From contig SOKM01000316.1 in the NCBI GenBank assembly GCA_004375785.1, positions 1 through 9,199 on the forward strand: a stretch of 9,199 nucleotides of DNA, given 5' to 3'. Position 1 is the stretch's first letter; each line of letters begins with the position of its first letter. Shown one piece after another: positions 1 through 5,846 of the stretch. The stretch comes from Candidatus Cloacimonadota bacterium (lineage in GTDB: Bacteria; Hydrothermota; E44-bin80). The notes below the pieces were generated by a model. That model saw nothing but the letters and a program-made list of their open reading frames with translations. It made no database searches and was not told the DNA's origin. The position numbers were made by a program, and so were the translations under genes.

Positions 1-260
1 TTATCTATGGACCAAAGGATAGTAGTAAGCAAACATCTGTTGTTTCTATAAATATTAAGGGTATGGAGACATCTGAGGTAGGGGACATACTTGACAGAGA
101 CTACAATATAGCTGTCAGGTGTGGTCTTCACTGTGCACCCTGTGCACACAAGACTATGGGAACATTTCCGCAGGGAACTGTAAGAATAAGTTTAGGATAT
201 TTCAATACAAAAGAGGACATTGACTACCTTTATGATGCTCTTCGTATGATAGCAATATGA
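1..260 (+). CDS. Cysteine desulfurase-like class V aminotransferase, C-terminal fragment
   Basis: This is the last 85 codons of a gene that begins left of the window; the frame is open from base 3 to the TGA at 258-260. The segment RCGLHCAPCAH (fragment residues 39-49) followed by GTFPQGTVRISLGYFNT is typical of PLP-dependent class V aminotransferases of the cysteine desulfurase type, especially the group annotated as 'cysteine desulfurase family protein' in anaerobes. By family knowledge, the Cys of HCA (fragment residue 44) is the catalytic residue that carries the persulfide taken from cysteine. The PLP lysine lies outside the window. The stop overlaps the next start as ATGA, so the two genes are probably translationally coupled and act together in sulfur or selenium handling. 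SufS or NifS proper is less likely given the RCGLHCAPCAH wording. Confidence 0.88.
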   Translation, partial: IYGPKDSSKQTSVVSINIKGMETSEVGDILDRDYNIAVRCGLHCAPCAHKTMGTFPQGTVRISLGYFNTKEDIDYLYDALRMIAI

Positions 261-478
261 AATATGTGATTACATTTGCCTCGGTTCATTTTGTGATGAA
301 GGCAGAGAGAGTATTAAAAGAAAACGGGATTGAGGTTCGATTGATACCTACACCCCGAAAAATTAGTTCTGATTGTGGAATGACAATTGAAGTAAAAAAA
401 GAGGATTTAGATACAATCAAGGAATTACTGAAAAACCGTGAATATAGACTGGAAAACATCCACGAACTACCTTCATAG
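257..478 (+). CDS. DUF3343 (putative Se/S carrier-like) protein
   Basis: A complete 73-residue protein starting at the ATG inside the upstream gene's ATGA overlap. It has no clear Shine-Dalgarno of its own, so coupled translation is likely. The layout matches DUF3343: an N-terminal beta strand KYVITFASVHFVMKAERVL, then IPTPRKISSDCGM (residues 30-42) with a single Cys at 40, then a C-terminal helix. Family knowledge describes DUF3343 as a putative sulfur or selenium carrier related to the C-terminal part of YedF, with the conserved Cys as the proposed carrier residue. Sitting directly behind a cysteine desulfurase, it is a natural acceptor for the persulfide (or selenium) released by that enzyme; this is inference. 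The final acceptor is unknown. After the stop there is a run of eight T at 486-493 but no convincing stem. Confidence 0.85.
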   Translation: MKYVITFASVHFVMKAERVLKENGIEVRLIPTPRKISSDCGMTIEVKKEDLDTIKELLKNREYRLENIHELPS

Positions 479-515
479 TGTATTGTTTTTTTTCTTCTTT
501 ACATCCAGCATTGGC

Positions 516-1712
516 TTAATTTTGATTGTCAACAATTCCAAGCTCTTTATGTTTTTTAAGGAAATCATCTGCCAATCTGTTGAGTGATAAGAAATCACCC
601 TCTTTTGGATAACCCTTTATGATTACAGGTTCTATGATTTCAACCTTAAGATTTGATAACATCCCTGTAATTATCTCAACCATCCTTCCTCCCCATCCAT
701 ATGAGCCAATCAATGATGCAAATCTCAGTTTTGGTCTGAGGGCATTTGCAAGAAAGGCTGCATAGACAGCACTTGGGTGTGGACCTACAAGGACAGTGGG
801 AGACCCGATTACAATGGATGCTGCATCCACGAGAGCAACAGCCAGTTCTCCAATATCCGTTTCTGTTAAATTAAATGGCTTTACAGTTATGCCCTTTTCT
901 ATGAGAGCGTCAACAAGATAGTCCACCATCCTGTGTGTACTTCCATGCATGGAGACGAAAGGAATAATCACTTCATTTTTTACCTCATCGGAGACCCAGT
1001 CAGTGTAAGCATCCACTATAAAGTTGGGATTTTTATAAATAGGGCCATGGCTTGGTGCTATCATTTCAATATCCAGTTCTTTGATCTTTTCAAGGTGCTT
1101 CTTGATGCTCGTCCTGAAAGGCATCATAATTTCAGCATAGTAGCGTTTTGCAGGTTCATAGACTTCGCATTCATCCTGCAGAAAGGGATTACTCGTTGCA
1201 AGATGTGAGCCAAAAAGATCACAGGGAAACAAAACCCTATCCTCCTTTAGAAAGGTAATCATCGTTTCAGGCCAATGGACCCAGGGTGCAATGATAAACT
1301 CAAGGGTTTTATCACCAAGAGAAATAGTATCCCCGTCTTTAATAGTTATGAATTTATCACCATGAATAAGGAGCATTTCCATGAGCATTGTTTTACACTT
1401 GGGATTTGTCACGACTTTTGCATCAGGATACATCTCAAGTATTTTTGGAATTGTCCCTGAATGGTCCTGCTCGGCGTGGTTCGAGACTATATAATCTATT
1501 CTGTCCACCCTTAATTTTTTAAGATTATCAACAAGTTCGGATTCCTTTGGCGGGTCAACAGTATCTATTAGTGCTGTTTTTTGACTTCCCTTGAGCAGGT
1601 ATGCATTATAACTCGTACCTTGAGGTAAAGGTATGAGTTCATCAAATAATCTTCTGTCCCAGTCAATTGCACCTAAAGAGTGAATGTTTGGTTTTATTTT
1701 ATGAACAGCCAT
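516..1712 (-). CDS. fprA: Flavodiiron protein (A-type flavoprotein) FprA, O2/NO reductase
   Basis: A complete 398-residue cytoplasmic flavodiiron protein. Residues 1-245 form a metallo-beta-lactamase-like domain. The diiron ligands are visible as H79-x-E81-x-D83-H84 (NHAEQDHSG), H146 (PWVHWPE), D165 (FPCDLFG) and H222 (PSHGPIY), so the site looks intact. Residues 248-390 form a flavodoxin domain with FMN-binding loops SMHGSTHRM (254-262), GSPT (303-306) and SYGWGG (337-342). By family knowledge the enzyme reduces O2 to water or NO to N2O using electrons from rubredoxin. Length and domain order are standard for the basic two-domain class. It lies 3 nt behind the rubredoxin-fusion gene, and its Shine-Dalgarno is built from the last codons of that gene. 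O2 versus NO preference cannot be told from sequence. Confidence 0.95.
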   Translation of the reverse strand: MAVHKIKPNIHSLGAIDWDRRLFDELIPLPQGTSYNAYLLKGSQKTALIDTVDPPKESELVDNLKKLRVDRIDYIVSNHAEQDHSGTIPKILEMYPDAKVVTNPKCKTMLMEMLLIHGDKFITIKDGDTISLGDKTLEFIIAPWVHWPETMITFLKEDRVLFPCDLFGSHLATSNPFLQDECEVYEPAKRYYAEIMMPFRTSIKKHLEKIKELDIEMIAPSHGPIYKNPNFIVDAYTDWVSDEVKNEVIIPFVSMHGSTHRMVDYLVDALIEKGITVKPFNLTETDIGELAVALVDAASIVIGSPTVLVGPHPSAVYAAFLANALRPKLRFASLIGSYGWGGRMVEIITGMLSNLKVEIIEPVIIKGYPKEGDFLSLNRLADDFLKKHKELGIVDNQN

Positions 1713-1715
1713 TTT

Positions 1716-2402
1716 TTACTCCTTTTCAAATTGGGATTTATCCGCCCCACATACTGGACAGACCCAGTCATCCGGTAATTCGTCAAATGAGGTACCGGGC
1801 TTTATTTGAGAATCAGGGTCGCCCTTCTCAGGGTCGTAAATATAACCGCAAACTATACACCTGTACTTTCCCATTTTCTTTACCTCCTCTTGACTTTCTT
1901 CCTTTATATATGTCGGCGCTGTTTTTGGTGCCTTTCCCTTTTTTACAGTATGATAATAGGCATAGGTCATCGGTTCTTCATCATTGAGAATGTCAGCATC
2001 AACCATCTTTCCAAAGAAAACGGTGTGTGTCTTTACATCTGCACTACTCATAACCTCAGTCTCTATGAAACCTATGGAATTATCAAGCACAATTGGTGCA
2101 CCTGTTACACCAACCCTATAGTTAACCTCTTTGAACTTATCCAGTTCCCTCCCTGACCTAAAACCAAAAAGCCCGATGAATTTCATCGGAGTATCCTTAG
2201 ATAGAATTGAGATGGTATAAATATTGCTTTCCTTTATGAATTCATGTGTAAGATTCTCCTTGTTGATACAGACCGCTATTACTGCTGGCTCAGAACAAAC
2301 CTGAAAAACGGTATTTGCAATCTGTCCATTGAATTTCTCTCCCTTCTTAGAACTAACTATATAGAGGCCGTAGGATATTTTGTGCAGGGTTTTTTTATTC
2401 AT
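1716..2402 (-). CDS. hrb: Flavin reductase-rubredoxin fusion (high-molecular-weight rubredoxin, Hrb type)
   Basis: A 228-residue fusion. Residues 1-155 are a flavin reductase-like FMN-binding domain (MNKKTLHKISYGLYIVSS, then ANTVFQV, SILS and FGFRSGRELDKF). A short linker follows, then a complete 52-residue rubredoxin (177-228) with Cys pairs CIVCG (182, 185) and CPVCG (215, 218) for the Fe(SCys)4 centre. By family knowledge, as in Moorella Hrb, the flavin domain takes electrons from NAD(P)H and the rubredoxin passes them to FprA. The fprA gene directly downstream fits this exactly. The ATG at 2402 is chosen because AAGGTG precedes it and known homologues begin at this MxKK...SYGLY segment. 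The frame extends to a TTG at 2462, but the 20 extra residues have no family counterpart and no Shine-Dalgarno. Promoter elements upstream are weak by eye. Confidence 0.92.
   Translation of the reverse strand: MNKKTLHKISYGLYIVSSKKGEKFNGQIANTVFQVCSEPAVIAVCINKENLTHEFIKESNIYTISILSKDTPMKFIGLFGFRSGRELDKFKEVNYRVGVTGAPIVLDNSIGFIETEVMSSADVKTHTVFFGKMVDADILNDEEPMTYAYYHTVKKGKAPKTAPTYIKEESQEEVKKMGKYRCIVCGYIYDPEKGDPDSQIKPGTSFDELPDDWVCPVCGADKSQFEKE
1719..1724 (-). promoter_or_regulatory. Ribosome binding site of fprA inside the hrb 3' end
   Basis: On the minus strand AAGGAG lies 6 nt before the fprA ATG. These bases are also the final Lys-Glu codons of the upstream gene, followed at once by its TAA, so ribosomes finishing the upstream protein stop right on the fprA start site. 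This supports coupled expression of reductase and terminal oxidase. Confidence 0.8.
1882..1888 (-). promoter_or_regulatory. Internal Shine-Dalgarno before the rubredoxin domain of hrb
   Basis: The minus strand reads AGGAGGT, a full consensus, then 7 nt, then ATG at 1874, which is the first Met of the rubredoxin domain. Initiation there would yield a free 52-residue rubredoxin (1716-1874) besides the fusion protein. The bases also encode Glu-Glu-Val-Lys-Lys of the linker, so chance is possible, but the spacing is ideal and the boundary exact. Confidence 0.45.
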
Positions 2403-2508
2403 TTTCACCTTATAAACGAAATCAGCAAAAAAGTCAAGGGAAAAAGGTATCTCCTCTGACAAATTTCTTGACTTCCCAATAATATTCTTATAATATACTC
2501 AGGATGAA

Positions 2509-2539
2509 AACCGCATCGAATTCAGAATTCGATGAGGTT
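2509..2539. promoter_or_regulatory. Near-perfect 31-bp palindrome upstream of hrb-fprA
   Basis: Perfect 10-bp arms CATCGAATTC and GAATTCGATG flank a single A at 2524. After one mismatch (2513/2535) the symmetry continues with AACC and GGTT, giving 14 of 15 matched pairs. The centre lies about 122 bp before the hrb ATG, just upstream of an AT-rich stretch containing TATATT and TATTAT on the minus strand. The single-base centre and odd length fit a dimeric repressor or activator operator better than an RNA hairpin, since the loop would be too tight and no T-run follows. A site for an oxygen- or NO-sensing regulator of hrb-fprA is a reasonable guess. It does not match an operator I know. Confidence 0.5.
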
Positions 2540-2608
2540 GAACTTATTTTTAAAAGACGTAGAATTTGAAAAGAGCAAAAAATAAAGCCCAACCTTTGAA
2601 ATTGGATC

Positions 2609-2685
2609 TAAATTCCAGTTTACCCTACCTGCCCCGATATGACATTGAAATATCACACCAATAAATTATAAAACTTTGGAATTTA
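2609..2685. repeat. Long inverted repeat with nested small stem
   Basis: TAAATTCCAGTTT (2609-2621) pairs with AAAC-TT-TGGAATTTA (2671-2685), 13 bp with one 2-nt bulge. Inside the loop GATAT (2636-2640) can pair with ATATC (2650-2654). It lies just upstream of the 2716 promoter, so it is not in that promoter's transcript. It could be an untranslated structured RNA, a remnant of a small mobile element, or chance in AT-rich DNA. Confidence 0.35.
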
Positions 2686-2715
2686 ATGGGTGGAAGACAG
2701 AAAAATGTAAAAAAC

Positions 2716-2744
2716 TTGACTTTCGGGTGTATTTCTGATATAAA
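2716..2744 (+). promoter_or_regulatory. Sigma70-type promoter for the first lipoprotein gene
   Basis: TTGACT (2716-2721), a 17-base spacer, then TATAAA (2739-2744): five of six matches to consensus in each hexamer with ideal spacing. A start near 2751 would give a roughly 120-nt 5' untranslated region that contains the tandem repeats and the duplicated leader. Confidence 0.65.
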
Positions 2745-2776
2745 GTTGTTGAAGTAAAAACGTAAAAAATGTTTCA

Positions 2777-2812
2777 TTGGTCTAATTGGTTTAATTAGTC
2801 TTGTTGGTTGAC
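2777..2812 (+). repeat. Four 9-bp tandem units (TTGGTYTAA-like)
   Basis: The units are TTGGTCTAA, TTGGTTTAA, TTAGTCTTG and TTGGTTGAC, back to back with exact 9-base period. The fourth unit is also the first nine bases of the leader that recurs before the second lipoprotein. The units are related in inverted sense to the octamers AATGACTC/AATGACCA/ATTGACTA/ATGACTAA at 2824-2855. Confidence 0.55.
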
Positions 2813-2870
2813 ACAAGAAAACAAATGACTCAATGACCAATTGACTAATGACTAAGCAAGGGAGGGTAGG
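2804..2870 (+). repeat. Duplicated 67-bp leader, copy 1
   Basis: This leader matches 4240-4306 without gaps at 64 of 67 positions, ending exactly at each ATG. It contains TTGACACAAGAAAACAAATG, then four octamers around TGAC (2824-2855), then GGGAGG as a strong ribosome binding site 5 nt before the start. Both copies precede a lipoprotein start beginning ATGAAGAAA. Confidence 0.9.
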
Positions 2871-4067
2871 ATGAAGAAAGATAAATATGTTGGAGTGCTG
2901 ATGGTAATCCATGTTATCCTTTTAGGTATAATTCTGGTTATTTCGTGTAGTAAGAAGAAGTCGACAGAACCAGAAGAACCATCAGGTGGAGAAATAATCT
3001 GGGAAAAACTTTACGGGGGGAGTGAGCTTGATGAAGGTTATTCTGTTAAACAGACATCTGATGGAGGATTCATTATTGCAGGATATACATATTCATTTGG
3101 GAATGGTGAATCTGATGTGTATGTAATCAAAACAGATTCAGAAGGAAATGAACTCTGGACCCAAACGTATGGTGGTGGTCTGGAAGACGAGGGATATTCG
3201 ATTGCAATTACTTCTGATGGCGGCTATATTATAGCAGGAAGAGCAGAATCTTTTGGGAACGGTTATAGTGATGTTTATGTTTTAAGATTAGATTCAAACG
3301 GCGATACTGTTTGGACGCGCGTATACGGTACAGTTGCTATAGACTGGGGTAGTTCTGTTACATTAACCGATGACGGTGGGTTTATTATATCGGGGGCTTT
3401 ATCTTCATATAATCATAGAGATTTATATCTACTAAAATTTGATGCCAATGGTGATACTATTTGGTCCCGTACATATCACTATTCAGGTTATGAGGAAGGA
3501 ACCTCTATTCAACAAGTTGAGGATGGAGGATATATAGTTTCAGGCTATGCCAGTATCCCTGGAACAGGAGATCATGATATTTATCTTCTGCGGACAGATG
3601 AAAATGGTGATAGTCTTTGGACAAAAACATTTGGTGGTTCAGAATGGGATGAAGGTCATGAAGTTATTCAAACGACAGATGGCGGATTTATTATAATTGG
3701 AGAATGGGAAAGCAATGATAACACTGATGTCTGTCTTATCAAAGTCGACGGGAGTGGAAATGAGATTTGGACAAAAACTTATGGTGGTTCTGAAGGTGAT
3801 TATGGATATTCAGTACGACAGACCGCCGATGGAGGATATATTCTTGCTGCGAGAACATTTTCTTTTGGTGAAGGTAATGGTGATATATACATTATTAAGA
3901 CGGATGCTAATGGTGATACAATATGGACACAAACCTACGGTGGAGACAGCTATGATAATGCATTTTCAATATGTGAGACATCTGACGCTAAGTATGTTGT
4001 GGTTGGATACAATGGGTCGAAAGGTGCAGGAAGCTACGATGTCTGGTTTCTTAAGATAGAGCCGTAA
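2871..4067 (+). CDS. Lipoprotein with seven propeller-type repeats
   Basis: A 398-residue exported protein. Residues 1-26 are a lipoprotein signal peptide: MKKDK, a hydrophobic stretch, and lipobox LVISC with Cys26. The linker SKKKSTEPEEPSGG follows. From residue 43 on there are seven repeats of about 50 residues. The pattern is W-x-x-x-YGG, then DEGYSV-x-QTSDGGFIIAGYT, then DVYVIKTDSxGN, then LWTxTYGG. The first (IIWEKLYGG) and last (DVWFLKIEP, no following W strand) can complement each other to close a ring, so a seven-bladed beta-propeller anchored to a membrane is the likely fold. Repeat 3 ends YHYSG rather than YGGS and repeat 7 has SDAKYVVVG for SDGGYIIAG. Function is unknown; such repeats are common in surface proteins of uncultured anaerobes. 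It has a good promoter and a GGGAGG ribosome site. Confidence 0.85.
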   Translation: MKKDKYVGVLMVIHVILLGIILVISCSKKKSTEPEEPSGGEIIWEKLYGGSELDEGYSVKQTSDGGFIIAGYTYSFGNGESDVYVIKTDSEGNELWTQTYGGGLEDEGYSIAITSDGGYIIAGRAESFGNGYSDVYVLRLDSNGDTVWTRVYGTVAIDWGSSVTLTDDGGFIISGALSSYNHRDLYLLKFDANGDTIWSRTYHYSGYEEGTSIQQVEDGGYIVSGYASIPGTGDHDIYLLRTDENGDSLWTKTFGGSEWDEGHEVIQTTDGGFIIIGEWESNDNTDVCLIKVDGSGNEIWTKTYGGSEGDYGYSVRQTADGGYILAARTFSFGEGNGDIYIIKTDANGDTIWTQTYGGDSYDNAFSICETSDAKYVVVGYNGSKGAGSYDVWFLKIEP

Positions 4068-4239
4068 TAAAGGCAGACAAGAGACCTGAGACTAAAGGAT
4101 AGAGACTAAGGAGTCGCATAGTTTAAGATAAAAGAGAAAGACAATTGAAATTGGCGAGAAGATTAAAACAAAGGGAAATAGTCCGTAGACCAGAAGAATC
4201 AGGTCATGCCTGCACTTAAGCTTCGGTAGATAAATTTGA
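4068..4239 (+). other. Spacer between the two lipoprotein genes
   Basis: Purine-rich sequence with no visible gene. It holds GAGACTAA twice, 14 bases apart (4088-4095 and 4102-4109), echoing the TGACTAA words of the leaders. I see no intrinsic terminator and no convincing promoter, so the second lipoprotein may be read from the 2716 promoter or from an unrecognised one. Confidence 0.4.
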
Positions 4240-4306
4240 TTGGTTGACACAAGAAAACAAATGACTCAATGACCAATTGACTAATGACTAAGTAGGGGAG
4301 GGTAAG
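4240..4306 (+). repeat. Duplicated 67-bp leader, copy 2
   Basis: The second copy of the 2804-2870 leader, shifted by 1436 bases and without gaps. The three differences all lie in the last 17 bases, and GGGAGG (4296-4301) with 5-nt spacing is kept. The sequence to its left is unrelated to that left of copy 1; the 9-bp tandem units are missing. Confidence 0.9.
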
Positions 4307-4978
4307 ATGAAGAAAACATATGTTGCTGTGCCGATAAGAGTTATTTTTGTTGTCCTTTTTGGTTTTTTCCTTATTATTTCTTGCAATAAGAGAAAGCCGA
4401 CAGAGCCTGATGGAGAACCCAGTAAATTAAAATGGTCGTATAAAACGGGTGACAACGTTTATTCTTCGCCATCAATAGGTTTAGATAGCATAATCTATGT
4501 CGGTTCACTTGATTGTAATCTCTATGCAATAAATCCTGATGGCAGTGAAAAATGGGCATTTATTACAGAAGATTGGGTAATCTCATCCCCGGTAATTGGT
4601 ACCAATGGTACAATCTATGTCGGGTCAAGTGATGGCAATCTTTATGCAATAAATCAGGATGGCAGCCCAAAATGGGTATTTGATATAATTTTTAGTATTG
4701 AATCATCTCCAGCAATTGGCAGTGATGGCACAATCTATGTTGGGTCAGATGATTATAATCTCTATGCAATAAATCCTGATGGCAGCGAAAAATGGTCATT
4801 TACCACAGGAAATGAAGTGTGGTCATCACCAGCAATTGGAAGTGATGGCACAATCTATGTAGGTTCGCGGGATGGCAATCTTTATGCAATTTATGGAACA
4901 GGTAGCTTGGCTAATACTCCCTGGCCAATGTTCCATCACGATTTGAGACATACTGGAAGAGTAAGTGGAGGATTTTAG
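4307..4978 (+). CDS. Lipoprotein with four PQQ-type beta-propeller repeats
   Basis: A 223-residue exported protein. Its signal peptide is the same length as that of the upstream lipoprotein and ends in lipobox LIISC with Cys26, followed by NKRKPTEPDGEP. From residue 42 there are four repeats of exactly 40 residues: KWSYKTGDxVYSSPxIGxDGTIYVGSxDGNLYAINPDGSE. These are PQQ-like (YVG...LYAI) propeller blades of the kind that do not necessarily bind PQQ. The tail TPWPMFHHDLRHTGR is a common closing motif of such proteins. Four blades plus the tail are fewer than the seven or eight of a full propeller, so the protein may have lost units through recombination between its near-identical DNA repeats, or may dimerise. 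Shared leader and signal peptide show common ancestry of the 5' end with the upstream gene, while the repeat types differ. Function unknown. Confidence 0.87.
   Translation: MKKTYVAVPIRVIFVVLFGFFLIISCNKRKPTEPDGEPSKLKWSYKTGDNVYSSPSIGLDSIIYVGSLDCNLYAINPDGSEKWAFITEDWVISSPVIGTNGTIYVGSSDGNLYAINQDGSPKWVFDIIFSIESSPAIGSDGTIYVGSDDYNLYAINPDGSEKWSFTTGNEVWSSPAIGSDGTIYVGSRDGNLYAIYGTGSLANTPWPMFHHDLRHTGRVSGGF
4430..4909 (+). repeat. Four in-frame 120-bp tandem repeats
   Basis: Units start with AAATGG at 4430, 4550, 4670 and 4790. Long blocks such as ATCTATGT, AATCTYTATGCAATAAATC and GATGGCAG are shared at the same phase in most units. They encode the propeller blades and are similar enough to allow unequal recombination and change of copy number. 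Confidence 0.85.
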
Positions 4979-5029
4979 GTAAACGAAAGATTTTTGGTGT
5001 AGAACGGGAACAGAGGGTGACTCCATACG

Positions 5030-5051
5030 GTAGTTGCTGAATTACTTTTTT
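5030..5051 (+). terminator. Weak intrinsic terminator after the lipoprotein genes
   Basis: GTAGTT, loop GCTG, AATTAC, then six T. The six-pair stem contains one G-U pair and is AU-rich, so it would be weak, but placement 50 nt after the stop and at the convergent junction is right. Confidence 0.4.
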
Positions 5052-5805
5052 ATCCGTTCCAGATGAAGTTCAGCAGGTCTCCTTCTATGCGGTATTGAAA
5101 TTGAGAACAAACAAATATATTAACCCATTCTATTTTTTCTGTAATCGGTGCTGATGATAATATTTTTGTTTCCGATATATCTCCCCATACCGCAGTTAGA
5201 GGATATGAGTAAGGGTGATGTTCAGGTTTACGCAATTGCAGCCCTATTCCCTTAATCTGATAGCCGTTTGAGAAAAAGAGGCTTGTTCGTGCAAGTTTCA
5301 TCTTTGCTTCAATAATGCTATCGTAATGGGCATCAAAAACAAAGAAATAGAGCCCACCATAGTAGAATCTCACAATTACTTCCTTTATCCCCCTTAAGAT
5401 CGAAGCAGCAACATGTAAAACAATATCGCCTATCTCCCAGGAAATATTGTTATTTACTTTTTCTATGCATTTATCGTTTACATAGAGCATAATCGTTTTT
5501 TTCCATTTTTTACGTGGGAACATACGAATGTATTCCTGGTTCATAATTCCTGTTAACGGGTCAAGAAAGTGGAGGTCAAGGTAATCTGCTTTCTTTTCGG
5601 TCTCCTTTTTTAACCAGTTTCCCAGACCGAGTAAATTGTAAGGTTTAATTCGGATATCTACGGGAAGTTCTTTTCTTTCCTCAAGCCATATACTGTTTTT
5701 ATCATTTAGACTCAACGGATGTTTCTTTCTTCTTCCTGGGAAAAAGACTTTTTTATACTTTTCCTCTTCTGGATATGAATAATTTGAAAAATTATAAAAT
5801 TTCAT
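5050..5805 (-). CDS. Degenerate GGDEF-domain protein B2
   Basis: A 251-residue soluble protein, last of the minus-strand operon. Residues 39-80 hold an N-terminal part shared with B1 (IWLEERKELP, NLLGLGNWL). The GGDEF-like core starts with LDPLTGIMNQEYI (81-93). VNDKCIEKVNNNISWEIGD (109-127) aligns with the family's DIDxFKxINDxxGHxxGD but has Asn for the first Asp. FYYGGLYFFVFD (147-158) stands where RYGGDEFxxLL is expected, so GG is kept and the catalytic DE is lost. A later GYQIKGIGLQL (181-191) matches the domain's TxSxGIA strand. By family knowledge such a site cannot make cyclic di-GMP; a binding, regulatory or scaffolding role is inferred. It pairs with A2. Its AGGA ribosome site lies at the foot of the preceding hairpin. 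Confidence 0.7.
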   Translation of the reverse strand: MKFYNFSNYSYPEEEKYKKVFFPGRRKKHPLSLNDKNSIWLEERKELPVDIRIKPYNLLGLGNWLKKETEKKADYLDLHFLDPLTGIMNQEYIRMFPRKKWKKTIMLYVNDKCIEKVNNNISWEIGDIVLHVAASILRGIKEVIVRFYYGGLYFFVFDAHYDSIIEAKMKLARTSLFFSNGYQIKGIGLQLRKPEHHPYSYPLTAVWGDISETKILSSAPITEKIEWVNIFVCSQFQYRIEGDLLNFIWNG

Positions 5806-5817
5806 TTCAAAAATCCT

Positions 5818-5840
5818 CGCAGGCTGAAGCCTGCGGCTAC
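5818..5840 (-). repeat. REP-like hairpin with GTAG foot between A2 and B2
   Basis: On the minus strand GTAGC is followed by CGCAGGC, loop TTCA, GCCTGCG: a perfect 7-bp GC-rich stem in an AT-rich neighbourhood. A GTAG tetranucleotide 5' of a short GC hairpin is the hallmark of REP elements moved by RAYT transposases, and sequences like this recur in intergenic DNA of many uncultured bacteria as far as I recall. It fills most of the 41-nt gap between A2's stop and B2's start and lies 8-13 nt from B2's ribosome site region, so it may tune B2 expression. Confidence 0.6.
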
Positions 5841-5846
5841 CTTTTT

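Larger units (their letters stand above)
2403..2870. other. Gene-free intergenic region between divergent transcription units
   Basis: A 468-base stretch between the hrb start (minus) and the first lipoprotein (plus). From left to right it holds an AT-rich block at 2481-2500 that could include -10 elements on either strand, a near-perfect palindrome (2509-2539), a long inverted repeat (2609-2685), a promoter (2716-2744), four 9-base tandem units (2777-2812) and the duplicated leader (2804-2870). No convincing protein is encoded. A 21-codon frame at 2504-2569 exists but is unsupported. Confidence 0.7.

Noticed and set aside
479..515. Intrinsic terminator between DUF3343 and fprA
   Set aside because: There is a run of eight T at 486-493, but the only stem in front of it has four base pairs.
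933..2459. Plus-strand reading frames opposite fprA and hrb
   Set aside because: They lie wholly within strongly supported minus-strand genes and their translations show no family features.
2403..2462. Longer hrb start at the TTG at 2462
   Set aside because: The extra 20 residues have no place in the flavin reductase family and lack a Shine-Dalgarno, while the ATG at 2402 has AAGGTG before it.
2468..2496. Plus-strand promoter TTGACT with TATAAT or TAATAT
   Set aside because: The spacer to TATAAT is 15 and the 17-spaced hexamer matches only 4 of 6; no supported gene follows for nearly 370 bases.
2504..2569. 21-codon plus-strand reading frame starting ATGAAAACC
   Set aside because: It has only AGG as a ribosome site, overlaps the palindrome and resembles no protein I know.
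2808..2813. Consensus -35 hexamer TTGACA in the leader (also at 4244-4249)
   Set aside because: No acceptable -10 hexamer occurs 16-18 bases downstream in either copy; it is probably just part of the repeat.
2824..2855. TGAC octamers as a CRISPR-like or iteron array
   Set aside because: Units are too short, have no spacers and no cas or replication gene is nearby.
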